From Candidatus Obscuribacter sp. (lineage in GTDB: Bacteria; Cyanobacteriota; Vampirovibrionia; Obscuribacterales; Obscuribacteraceae), in assembly GCA_016718315.1 (NCBI GenBank), contig JADKDV010000004.1:496001-560000 (forward strand): a stretch of DNA of 64,000 nt, in the 5' to 3' direction. Positions within the stretch are counted from its first letter, which is position 1; each line of letters opens with the position of its first letter. The position numbers were made by a program, and so were the translations under genes. Below the pieces are notes generated by a model. It saw nothing but the letters and a program-made list of their open reading frames with translations, did no database searches and was not told the DNA's origin. This document shows, one piece after another, positions 50,920-59,048 of this stretch.

Positions 50920-52005
50920 TTACGCCAGTAGTAGAGAAACAATCGACATGCGAGTCAATACGCCATTTGTAACTTGCTTGAGTATAAGACTGTATTTGGG
51001 ATCGTCTGCCAGGGCTTCGGTGATTTCGGTGCCGCGGTTTATTGGTCCCGGGTGCAAGATGCGCACACCAGGCTTGGCGCCTTTGATTGTCTCGTGATCG
51101 AGTCTGTATCTAGCGCAATACTCGTCTATTGAGATTAGCCCCTGCTCCTGGCGCTCCATCTGGATGCGCAAAGAGATGATAAAGTCCGCGTCGGCAATGG
51201 CGCTATCCAGCTGGTGGTGCACGGTGGCGCCATAATCAGGCATGGCAAAGTCCATCGGCACAAGCGTCTCTGGACCGGCAAAATGTACTTGGGCTCCCAG
51301 GTTTTTGAGCAGCCATAGATTGGAGCGAGCCACGCGGCTATGCAAAATGTCGCCTATGATGGCGATTTTTTTGCCTTTGAGAGTATCGGCTTTGAGACTG
51401 TTTGCCACTGTTCCGTCGCTTTGCAATTTGGGCAAACAATCCAGCGTCTCAAGCATGGTGTAGAGATCGAGCAGCCCCTGTGATGGATGAGCGCTGGCTC
51501 CGTCTCCGGCATTGATGATGGAGAGTCGGGCGTCTGCTCCGTGCTGTAGTTTGATAGCGGCGTTGCTCTCAAGTGCTAGCTTGGCTTGAGTGCCTCCCTC
51601 ACTGTGGCGCATGATGATGGCATCCACACCCATAGAGTATAGATTGGTGGCTGTGTCCAGCAAACTCTCGCCTTTGGCGGCCGATGATGTTTTGATATCG
51701 AGATTAAGGACTGTCGCTCCGACTTTGCGCGAGGCCAGGTCAAATGAGCTTTTGGTGCGTGTGGAGTTTTCGTGAAAAAGGGTCGCTACAGTCCGTCTTG
51801 ACAGTATCGCCAGTGGTGGCATCCTGTGGGCCTGGACTTGTTTGAAATGCCCAGTCAATGCCAGATGGCTTGAGACTTCGCCCAGTGTCAGATCTCTAGT
51901 ATCAAGGAGGTGCTGTCGGGCGTGCCAGGCTTTTGCTCCCGCCTCCTTAGCCAAAAAGGCACTGATGAGGTCACCGGCAACTTCTTTTGATAATGTCTTT
52001 GTCAT
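50920..52005 (-). CDS. pyrB: Aspartate carbamoyltransferase catalytic chain
   Basis: 361 residues. PyrB joins carbamoyl phosphate and aspartate, the second step of pyrimidine synthesis. The carbamoyl-phosphate site FHENSTRTKSSFDLA, HPSQGLLDLYT, the aspartate loop region DFIISLRIQMERQ and HPGPINRGTEI are all intact. It is somewhat longer than the usual 310 residues, with an N-terminal extension of about 45. The ATG at 52003-52005 is used; a TTG 6 nt earlier is possible. No pyrI or pyrC is adjacent. Confidence 0.95.
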   Translation of the reverse strand: MTKTLSKEVAGDLISAFLAKEAGAKAWHARQHLLDTRDLTLGEVSSHLALTGHFKQVQAHRMPPLAILSRRTVATLFHENSTRTKSSFDLASRKVGATVLNLDIKTSSAAKGESLLDTATNLYSMGVDAIIMRHSEGGTQAKLALESNAAIKLQHGADARLSIINAGDGASAHPSQGLLDLYTMLETLDCLPKLQSDGTVANSLKADTLKGKKIAIIGDILHSRVARSNLWLLKNLGAQVHFAGPETLVPMDFAMPDYGATVHHQLDSAIADADFIISLRIQMERQEQGLISIDEYCARYRLDHETIKGAKPGVRILHPGPINRGTEITEALADDPKYSLILKQVTNGVLTRMSIVSLLLA

Positions 52006-52197
52006 GCTCAAATTATGGATATGCCGCCTGCTCTATGTCAAACGCCTGACGGCTTTATTAGCCATTTTGTAGATAAAGATTTAAAAGCGCTCACAGAGCG
52101 TCTGTATGGGTTGCCAGGGGTGGGGGTTGTCAGCTACCATTTTTGTTGGTCAGTAAAGCAGTCTGGCTGGCGTTTATAAACTGGTGAGGTAGTACCG

Positions 52198-52392
52198 ATG
52201 GCTGATGCAGAGCAAGTAGAAGGCGGACAGCGCGCCCAACGCAACACAGGTAGCTTTGCCACAAGGCTTTTGCAAAAAGCCCTGGACGATCGCAAAAAGA
52301 CTGATCCCAATCTAAAAGTGCCAGATCAAGTCCAAGCTCAGGTAAAATCAGAAGCTGCCGAGAAAGAATTGGTTGGTGCCGGTTCTAAGTAA
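52198..52392 (+). CDS. Small charged hypothetical protein
   Basis: 64 residues, hydrophilic (GGQRAQRNTGSFATRLLQKAL, then Lys/Asp/Gln-rich helix). GAGGTAG 6 nt before the ATG is a good ribosome site, which argues that it is real. It is 23 nt upstream of the MurF-like gene, so probably cotranscribed. No family recognised. Confidence 0.55.
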   Translation: MADAEQVEGGQRAQRNTGSFATRLLQKALDDRKKTDPNLKVPDQVQAQVKSEAAEKELVGAGSK

Positions 52393-52415
52393 CGGCAACA
52401 TCCCTTTCACAAGTA

Positions 52416-53327
52416 TTGGATTTAGTAGTGCCAGCCTCTTACTCAGCTGAGGAAATTATCGAGCTGACTCAAGGGCGTATGGCGCAGGGCATGGTGCCGG
52501 ATGACGCCGGTGCTGTCACTACAGACACACGCGTGCCTCTGGAGTCCACCTGGTTTGTGGCACTGGTGGGCAAAAATTTTGACGGGCACGACTTTATTGG
52601 GGATGCCTTTTGCGCTGGAGCACTGGGTTGCATTGTCGAGGACCGCGGTAGTTATCCAATTGCCGCTACGAGTTTTCCTTTGATTGCAGTTGATGACACA
52701 GAGGAGGCTCTGGGTGCCCTTGCCAAAAACTGGCGCAAGCGCACTCTCAAAAAGCTTGCTCTAGTGACAGCGTCGTCTTTGAGCGAGCCCAGCCCTGTGG
52801 CACAGGCATTGGCGCAGCGGACATTGAGACAGCAGACTGCCAGTGAGCCTGCCACCGGTGGTGCGGCAGTGGACTCTGAAGATTTTGAGCCGGACGAGGC
52901 TTATGTGGACTGGCGTAAAAATGTCAGCGAGATTTTGTGCGGCTTCCTTGGTCTTGATGATGATTTGCGCTATGTGGTCGCAGATTTTGCCCCCAGTCCG
53001 CTTGATAAAGCGGCATGGTTGGTCGAAATACTCAAGCCGGATCTGGTCATCATTACTGGCGATGGCTATCAATATGACAGACTGAGCGGGTCTCATCATC
53101 TGCCAGCTGAGGTCTTGCGCTCAATTGTAGGTGCTGTAGCCAGACTTGCTCCAATCAAAGCGCTAGATAATGACCACGGCGCAGTCAAACCTGTTATTAA
53201 GGCGCATGCACCGCAGGTAGTATGCACAGATGCCGAGTTGGCACAGTCACTGGGTGTCAAACATGTAACTGGTGTGGATGATATTGCTGTCGCGCAGGCT
53301 CTGGGCCTAACGCCGACTATGCCGTAG
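52416..53327 (+). CDS. MurF-like protein lacking the ATP-binding P-loop
   Basis: 303 residues from a TTG. Residues 8-110 match the MurF N-terminal substrate domain: VTTDTRVPLESTWFVALVGKNFDGHDFIG, GALGCIVEDRG, AVDDTEEALGALAKNWR. Where Mur ligases carry the ATP-binding GxxGKT/S loop, this protein has VTASSLSEPSP (117-127), without Lys or the Gly residues. A remnant of the central domain follows (YVVADFAPSPLDKAAWLVEILKPDLVIITGDG), and the C-terminal ligase domain is absent. It should be unable to ligate D-Ala-D-Ala, perhaps acting as a binding protein or regulator. Other Mur genes are not nearby. Confidence 0.7.
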   Translation: MDLVVPASYSAEEIIELTQGRMAQGMVPDDAGAVTTDTRVPLESTWFVALVGKNFDGHDFIGDAFCAGALGCIVEDRGSYPIAATSFPLIAVDDTEEALGALAKNWRKRTLKKLALVTASSLSEPSPVAQALAQRTLRQQTASEPATGGAAVDSEDFEPDEAYVDWRKNVSEILCGFLGLDDDLRYVVADFAPSPLDKAAWLVEILKPDLVIITGDGYQYDRLSGSHHLPAEVLRSIVGAVARLAPIKALDNDHGAVKPVIKAHAPQVVCTDAELAQSLGVKHVTGVDDIAVAQALGLTPTMP

Positions 53328-53709
53328 CGCGCGGCTTATCAAAGATCTGTCTAAAGCCTGATATCAAAACATAGAGGTTGCGAGTGAGCCACATGGTGCC
53401 AGGCAAAATATAAAAGACACAGGCAAATTTGCCAAAAGGCAGGTTTTTTAGGATCATCGGGATGGCATCTGGTCCGTAATAACGATCCTTAGCCTCGTCA
53501 ATCAAAAAGAGCGACCAGGGCGACTTGTCGAGGTCCTCGATCAAGCGTGCCGCACGTGGGCTTTGTGAGTCTCTATCCACAAAGGTAAAAGCACCTTGTC
53601 TGTCCCAAACTTTTAGGACGCAAGCAAGCGATCTGACCACCGAGCAACGCTCGTCGCAGACAATCGTAAATGAAAGGGCTTCCGGGGCATACTTTGTTGT
53701 CATGTCCAT
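53317..53709 (-). CDS. DCC-family (DUF393) thioredoxin-like protein with one Cys lost
   Basis: 130 residues. The DCC family (DUF393) normally begins with D-x-x-C-x-x-C; here the corresponding segment CDERCSVVRSL retains Asp19 and Cys22 but has Val25 at the second Cys place. The rest follows the family pattern: FTFVDRDSQ, WSLFLIDEAKDRYYG and FACVFYILPGTMWL. So a disulfide-exchange function is doubtful. Its end overlaps the MurF-like gene end on the other strand by 11 nt. Confidence 0.6.
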   Translation of the reverse strand: MDMTTKYAPEALSFTIVCDERCSVVRSLACVLKVWDRQGAFTFVDRDSQSPRAARLIEDLDKSPWSLFLIDEAKDRYYGPDAIPMILKNLPFGKFACVFYILPGTMWLTRNLYVLISGFRQIFDKPRATA

Positions 53710-53973
53710 ACAACGCCCACCTTTGGTGAATAGTTTTGCAATGAAACAAGTTTAACAGAACAATAGCTATCTTTTACACCCTATTTGGTGTCAATTTGAG
53801 CCATTTTTATATACACGATTGAAATATTGAACTGATGTTATACCTGTCGATGTCAAGCGCTTTTAAGTTCCTAGTATTTCCAAAAATTTGTCTGGATTTT
53901 GCCAGTCCACAGTAGCCACCCTTGCCAATTGGGTAGATTAATATCCTCAGGAAGCCGTTTGTTGAGATTAGTC

Positions 53974-54366
53974 ATGTTTGTTGATGAGTTCAAACTCTTT
54001 ACCGAAGTAATCATGCCGTTTTTGCGTGAGCACTGGCACGAAATAGACCTGTCTGGTGGCGCCAGCGGAGAGAGCGATGGACACCTTACCAGAGCTGAGT
54101 TAGAAGCCGCACGGGTGCGCCTTATCGCCCGTGGTGATGAGCATGGTGCGGACATACTGGCTGACCTTTTAATGCGCTATGAGGCGATTTGTGCGGCGTT
54201 TGTGGATGGTGGCGGCAGCCAGGATGAGACTGCTCTGGGTATCTCTCGCCACGACATCTCTGTATACGCTCAGCTATGGGACCCCGATTATCGCAAGCGC
54301 GACGGGCAACCTATGCCCTTTGAGTGGATGTCGCAAAAAGATGTCGACGACGGCAAGTATTGGTAA
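53974..54366 (+). CDS. Acidic protein with EF-hand-like loop
   Basis: 130 residues from the ATG at 53974. Helical and acidic; the segment LSGGASGESDGHLTRAELEAAR resembles the second half of an EF-hand (DGHLTRAEL) with an altered first half. No signal peptide. Its stop overlaps the next gene's start as TAATG, so it is the first gene of a three-gene operon with the cytochrome protein and the acetyltransferase. Function unknown. Confidence 0.6.
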   Translation: MFVDEFKLFTEVIMPFLREHWHEIDLSGGASGESDGHLTRAELEAARVRLIARGDEHGADILADLLMRYEAICAAFVDGGGSQDETALGISRHDISVYAQLWDPDYRKRDGQPMPFEWMSQKDVDDGKYW

Positions 54367-55136
54367 TGCAATTATCGGACTCTCAAAGCCCTGCTCACAA
54401 AAGCCATTTAAAACGTATCGGTATTGTTTTGGCGGCGATTTTACTGCTCGGTGCTGGAGTTTTTGTGGCGTCGCGCTATAGACCGCTATTTAGAGTTGAT
54501 GCTACCACCAAGGACTTGGGCAAAGTGGCTGAGGGCGAGGATCTGGTAGCTACTTTTGCAATTTACAATGACGGACTTAAGCCGCTAAAAGTCTTTGATG
54601 TCAAAACTGATTGTGGTTGTACTGATTTGTCCTGGCAGTCCAAATTAATTGAGCCTGGTCAGTCAACCAAGCTCACCGTGCATATTGACACCACAATGAA
54701 GCAAGGAGCAGTAACCAAACAAATACGCTTTAAGTCAAACGATAGCAATTATAGTTTTGGTGCACTCAATATGCTTGTTGATGTCGAGAACATGCACACC
54801 ATGATGGGTGAAGGCGGTAAGGCTAAAATATTTACTGCTGAAAAATGCGCGCATTGTCATGTCGACAATGGAGTTGGTGCTTTTGGTAAAGACCTCTTTG
54901 AGGCTGATTGTGCCATGTGCCATCGGCGCCAGGCAGAAAGCAAAATACTTGTCGGTCCTGAAATCGAAAAAGTGGAGTATAAGGACGCCGCCCAAATCAG
55001 ACACATGCAAGAGGTGATTAGCTTTGGCAGCAAAACCCACCGCTCCATGCCAGGCTTTTTAGCAGAGGCCGGAGGTCCTTTGACAAAGGAGCAAGTAGAC
55101 TCTATCGTCGATTATCTAAAATTGCAAAAGAAGTAA
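54366..55136 (+). CDS. DUF1573 domain fused to a dihaem c-type cytochrome
   Basis: 256 residues. An N-terminal membrane helix (about 17-35) anchors a periplasmic DUF1573 domain (about 45-140) whose core is KTDCGCTDLSW and LIEPGQSTKL. A C-terminal cytochrome part has two haem attachment sites, CAHCH (161-165) and CAMCH (182-186), with Met228 in HRSMPGF as a possible axial ligand and the cytochrome-type ending PLTKEQVDSIVDYLK. Function is probably electron transfer or redox sensing at the membrane; partner unknown. The ATG overlaps the previous stop codon. Confidence 0.8.
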   Translation: MQLSDSQSPAHKSHLKRIGIVLAAILLLGAGVFVASRYRPLFRVDATTKDLGKVAEGEDLVATFAIYNDGLKPLKVFDVKTDCGCTDLSWQSKLIEPGQSTKLTVHIDTTMKQGAVTKQIRFKSNDSNYSFGALNMLVDVENMHTMMGEGGKAKIFTAEKCAHCHVDNGVGAFGKDLFEADCAMCHRRQAESKILVGPEIEKVEYKDAAQIRHMQEVISFGSKTHRSMPGFLAEAGGPLTKEQVDSIVDYLKLQKK

Positions 55137-55724
55137 ATGAGGTGTGCCTGCGGCGTGAGCAACTTGCAAATCCAAAATTTGTCAGCGGCAGTCAAAGAGC
55201 ATAAAGATGTAGTTAAGCAAGTAGCTGATTTACTCCTTGCTAATTTTGCTACTCCTGACGGCTGGCCTACAATCGAGTCGGCGCTGTTAGAGGTGCAGGA
55301 GTCTCTCGCCCCTGACCGCATCAGCCGAGTCGCCCTCGATGACCAAGGAAATGTTATTGGCTGGATCGGTGGCATGCAAGATTACGATGGTCATGTATGG
55401 GAGTTGCATCCCCTTGTGGTTTGCGCCAATAGTCGCGGTCAAGGTATTGGTCGTGCGCTTGTGCTTGATCTGGAGGACATCGCCAGAGCCATGGGTGGTA
55501 AGACAGTGATGCTGGGTACTGATGATCTGGACTGTGCCACCTCGCTAGGTGGCGTCGATTTGTACACCAATTTATGGACCCACATAAAAGATATAAAAAA
55601 CCTGAGACGTCATCCCTATGAGTTTTATCAAAAACTCGGTTACTCAATTGTTGGGGTGGTGCCGGATGCCAACGGTCCTGGTAAGCCGGATATACTTATG
55701 GCTAAAAGCTTGGATAAAAACTAA
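55137..55724 (+). CDS. AAC(6')-like GNAT acetyltransferase
   Basis: 195 residues. GNAT acetyltransferase closely resembling aminoglycoside 6'-N-acetyltransferases: VIGWIGGMQDYDGHVWELHPLVV, the acetyl-CoA loop RGQGIGRAL, VMLGTDDLDCATSLGGVDLY, and HPYEFYQKLGYSIVGVVPD. The ATG at 55137 follows the cytochrome stop codon with no gap. Such enzymes inactivate aminoglycosides, but chromosomal relatives may have other amine substrates; resistance is not shown. Last gene of the three-gene operon. Confidence 0.85.
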   Translation: MRCACGVSNLQIQNLSAAVKEHKDVVKQVADLLLANFATPDGWPTIESALLEVQESLAPDRISRVALDDQGNVIGWIGGMQDYDGHVWELHPLVVCANSRGQGIGRALVLDLEDIARAMGGKTVMLGTDDLDCATSLGGVDLYTNLWTHIKDIKNLRRHPYEFYQKLGYSIVGVVPDANGPGKPDILMAKSLDKN

Positions 55725-56099
55725 AGCTGCGCGTCGCGACTGTCAGCCATCTTTGCCGCTATCGACTCGTGCTGTCTTTGTGACTGCGCTTAAGGTAATT
55801 TTCGACTGTATTGTTGCAAGCATATTGCACACCTTTGAGTGTGGCCATGGCGCAGGTCGCATACAAGAGGCATAAAGCAAAACTATCTGTTTCCATATTT
55901 ATTACTCATAGAGCCAATATCATCTTGGATCTCAAGCTGTCAAAATGGCATCAAAATGCTATTGGCTGGTGTCAATAAAACATCAAAGTCTCTATTTACG
56001 GTGTTGGTGTCACCAATGTGCCACCGGGCATAGATACACTAAACTTGTCCAAAGTCTCCCCGCTTGGGGTAGACACAAAGGTAGCTCAGAGCACTTACT
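55725..56099. other. Intergenic region of 375 nt
   Basis: Between the acetyltransferase and the DUF6973-like gene, both on the plus strand. I see no tRNA, terminator-grade hairpin or convincing ORF; reading frames through it look random in composition. Confidence 0.4.
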
Positions 56100-56963
56100 A
56101 TGGTTACGCACAAGCCAGACAATGCAGAAGCAGCAGTTGTACCAGCTCAGGTAGAGGGTAGGCACACACAGTTGAGTGCTGAAAATGCTGGTGTATCAAT
56201 GACCAGTGTGGATACTAATGCTGCCCATAGAGCTATGAGAACGGCTGCAAGCGGCGGCGAGGGGTTGGGCGATCTGGTGATTACCGGAGCTTCTACCAGG
56301 GATCGGACTACAGTGGGCAATGATTCAGCTACGACAAAGGACCGTGCTGCCGCAGGTAAAGACACAGCCAAGCAGCCGGAATGGCAGCCTAGCTTGAAGA
56401 GCGACATTTTTAACGACTTTACTATCGAAGGCAAAAATAAGTACAACGTATGGGCTGGTCGCGAAGCTCGTCGCCACAATCTGGTCGAGGATGAGAGCAA
56501 AGACAATACCGAAGAAAACGCTTTTAGACATGCACTAACATCTGCAATCTACAGTATGAAATATGGCTCTACAGCCAGTCTTGAAATGGGCTGGGCCAAC
56601 GAGCAAAAGGACTTTAACATCGTCACCTCTTTGAGGGGCAAAATTGATCTGGCTAAGATTGCTGACACTAACGCTGACCTTTTGAATAACCGCTCAGGTA
56701 TAGAGATAGCGCAGCGCCTGGTACGCGAAAAAGGCGAAGGCAATGTTACTATCAAAGACCTTGAAGATGCAGTAATGAGAGATTTGCGGGCCGGGAAGCT
56801 TGTCACACATCCGCAGCAAGAGCTGCGCTCCGGCCGACTGGCTCCGGAAATGCTCAGTTATCACCGCATGCCGGGCTTAATCCAGTGGGAAGCCCAAAAT
56901 GGTCCAACCGAGTCTGACCGTGCTCGTGCACGCGAGATTTTGCAGCATAGAGGCATTAAGTAG
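56100..56963 (+). CDS. DUF6973-like protein with disordered N-terminus
   Basis: 287 residues without a signal peptide. Residues 1-95 are Ala/Thr/Asp-rich and disordered. The C-terminal part holds NTEENAFRHALTSAIY, LEMGWANEQK and LLNNRSGIEIAQRL, which fit the DUF6973 pattern (an Asn-x-Phe-Arg-His-Ala-Leu core, later His/Glu and Asn-Asn-x-x-Gly residues), a domain seen in hypothetical and polymorphic-toxin-like proteins. Assignment is from memory of the motif. Possible secreted effector; function unknown. Confidence 0.6.
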   Translation: MVTHKPDNAEAAVVPAQVEGRHTQLSAENAGVSMTSVDTNAAHRAMRTAASGGEGLGDLVITGASTRDRTTVGNDSATTKDRAAAGKDTAKQPEWQPSLKSDIFNDFTIEGKNKYNVWAGREARRHNLVEDESKDNTEENAFRHALTSAIYSMKYGSTASLEMGWANEQKDFNIVTSLRGKIDLAKIADTNADLLNNRSGIEIAQRLVREKGEGNVTIKDLEDAVMRDLRAGKLVTHPQQELRSGRLAPEMLSYHRMPGLIQWEAQNGPTESDRARAREILQHRGIK

Positions 56964-56988
56964 GCAACGGCGCAGCAGGCGGAGTTTT

Positions 56989-57705
56989 TTACTTTTGCTG
57001 TGAGTCGATTTCGAGTAAGTCGATTTTTTCTTTCAGTTCTGGGATAAATTCATTTGTTGCATCAATAGCGGCTGCTTTTGCCAGGCTCTCTCTAGCTGCC
57101 TTAGCATCTTTGGCGGCAATGTTGGCGCGAGTGAGGTGCAGCCAGCCATTGATATAGTTAGGATTGATAGCGAGTACTTTATTGGCGACTTCTATCGCTT
57201 CTTTGATTTTGCCATGCTCGGTGTAAATAGAGCTGAGATTGCCGTATGGCCATTCAAACTCTGGTGCGCGCTCTATGCATAGTTTAAATGTCTCGATAGC
57301 ATTATCTTGATCGTTAGAGTGCATCTGGTGGTAGCCCAGGATGTTGAGATTAATAAACTCCTGTTCGACAGGATGGCTTGGGATATAAGCCTTTAGATAA
57401 ATACTGGCGCGTTTGCCAACGCCATCCGGGTCTGCTTCGATAGCCATATTTAAGGCTGCGCGCGCTTTTTCGGTCCAACCGAGGCGTTTGTATTTTAAGC
57501 CCTGGTCGTAATACTGCTGTGCTTGCTCACTGTTGGATTTAGCGGCATCGGGTTGGCTTGCCTCTGGTGTGGGCAGTGCAGTCTCGCTAAGCTCTTTGAT
57601 ATTTTGGCTTTGAGCACTCCAGAAAAACATCTGGCATGCCGCCAATAGAGGCAGTGCTAGCAAAGCAAATTTACGGGACAAAGAGGCGTCTTGAATGGCG
57701 ATCAT
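56989..57705 (-). CDS. Exported TPR protein
   Basis: 238 residues. Hydrophobic N-terminus with LALPLLAACQ, a lipobox-like site (Cys24), so possibly a lipoprotein. Then four or five TPR units: AQQYYDQGLKYKRLGWTEKAR, NLSSIYTEHGKIKEAIEVANKVL, and LHLTRANIAAKDAKAARESLAKA. Interaction scaffold in the periplasm. Convergent with the preceding gene. Confidence 0.75.
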   Translation of the reverse strand: MIAIQDASLSRKFALLALPLLAACQMFFWSAQSQNIKELSETALPTPEASQPDAAKSNSEQAQQYYDQGLKYKRLGWTEKARAALNMAIEADPDGVGKRASIYLKAYIPSHPVEQEFINLNILGYHQMHSNDQDNAIETFKLCIERAPEFEWPYGNLSSIYTEHGKIKEAIEVANKVLAINPNYINGWLHLTRANIAAKDAKAARESLAKAAAIDATNEFIPELKEKIDLLEIDSQQK

Positions 57706-57855
57706 TTAACTGCCTTTTTAACTTTAAGGGTAAATTTTGCTGCATTTGGTGTATGACTTTTACAGGGAAATTAACGGCCTAGGCGGTCAATTTTTCTATA
57801 AATTGCTACTTTGATTTTACTACAGAGTAAATTGTCCACCCTGAAAGGAATTGTT

Positions 57856-58932
57856 TTGGCGTCATTTGCATTTTGGTCAAGACGGTCGCACACCTTACGA
57901 GGTGTTCTGTCACAAACGGCACAATTTAAACAAAGCGATGCTGCTGCAAATTACAGCCGTCCGCGTGCTGCTTTTGCCCTGCTGTCATTGCTTGCGCTAG
58001 CAACTTGCCTCAATCCGTTTGACTGTTTACCCGCTGCTGCAAAAGCTCCGGGCAAGGGCGAAATGATTTTGTTTAAGGCCACTGGCTCGATGTGGGGAGC
58101 TACTTCAAACCGCTTTAGCGAGCATGCCTTTAGTCTTAAATCTAATCGTGGTGTGGCACTGTGGCGCGATAGTGACCCTGACAGGGTGACGATAATAAAT
58201 CCAGAGAACAAGACGTATCTAACTGAGCCAATGGTTGAATATCTGGGTGACAATCACTATGGCATAGAGGTGCCAATCGTAGTTGAGGACTCCAAGGTCG
58301 GACAACATGCAGCTCTCGATGGACATCCCTGTCTGGAGACCGTTTTTTTAGTTAAGCCCCATGCACGCAGGGGCGGTAGAAGGCATCGGGGACTTTTGGA
58401 AGGCAAAGAGGCGATGCTAAAGTCTTTCAACAAAACTTCCACTGGTCCACTCAAAGCGTCTGAAGTGAAAACAAAAACTGCTATCTCGGGCGACACAAGA
58501 GCCAGGTCTGGGTCGTCCAATATTAAATCCAATTCTGAATCAGGCAAGAATTCTTCGGTCGCTGCGGCTTCAGATGGAAAGGCTGCAAATTTAATTGAGG
58601 TCGCACGGGTGGTCTCGCTTAAGGATATTGCCCTGCCGCCATCGATGCTAAAGGCCTGGACTACCATTATGTTGACTAATAGTCAGTCAGGATTTCCTGT
58701 ATCACTGACGGTCAGACCAAGCTATGACTGGAGAGAGCCGGATAGGAAAATTGAACCAGTGCGCGCCCTGATTGAATACCAATCACTTAAATTTGTGCCT
58801 CTAGAGCCAAAGAGTTTTGAAATTCCAGCAGGTTTTAAAAAGGCCCAGGACAAATCGGCCTTTTACCTATCTGAGAGCGGAGAGCTAAAAGCCAGCGATA
58901 TTGATGATCTTTTCCGTGGCGAGCTTAAATAG
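57856..58932 (+). CDS. Exported hypothetical protein
   Basis: 358 residues from a TTG at 57856, which has AAAGGAA 5 nt upstream; a TTG at 57811 is in frame but less supported. A long n-region precedes the hydrophobic core FALLSLLALATCL and cleavage around PAAAKA. The mature part contains NPENKTYLTEPMVEYL, in the style of DUF4412-type periplasmic proteins, a Ser/Lys-rich low-complexity insert and a C-terminal domain with PVRALIEYQSLKFVPLEPKSFEIP. Function unknown. Confidence 0.6.
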   Translation: MASFAFWSRRSHTLRGVLSQTAQFKQSDAAANYSRPRAAFALLSLLALATCLNPFDCLPAAAKAPGKGEMILFKATGSMWGATSNRFSEHAFSLKSNRGVALWRDSDPDRVTIINPENKTYLTEPMVEYLGDNHYGIEVPIVVEDSKVGQHAALDGHPCLETVFLVKPHARRGGRRHRGLLEGKEAMLKSFNKTSTGPLKASEVKTKTAISGDTRARSGSSNIKSNSESGKNSSVAAASDGKAANLIEVARVVSLKDIALPPSMLKAWTTIMLTNSQSGFPVSLTVRPSYDWREPDRKIEPVRALIEYQSLKFVPLEPKSFEIPAGFKKAQDKSAFYLSESGELKASDIDDLFRGELK

Positions 58933-59048
58933 GCTACGTGTTTTCCTTATTGTTTGGTTACATTAAAACAAGTATTGTTCAGGTATAGAAGGCTCTGAGC
59001 TTTCAAAGCTGGCTAGTTAAAGCTCGTACGGAACCCTTCCGAGGTCTG

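Noticed and set aside
55839..56033. 64-codon frame in the gap after the acetyltransferase
   Set aside because: No ribosome site, random composition, no recognisable domain.
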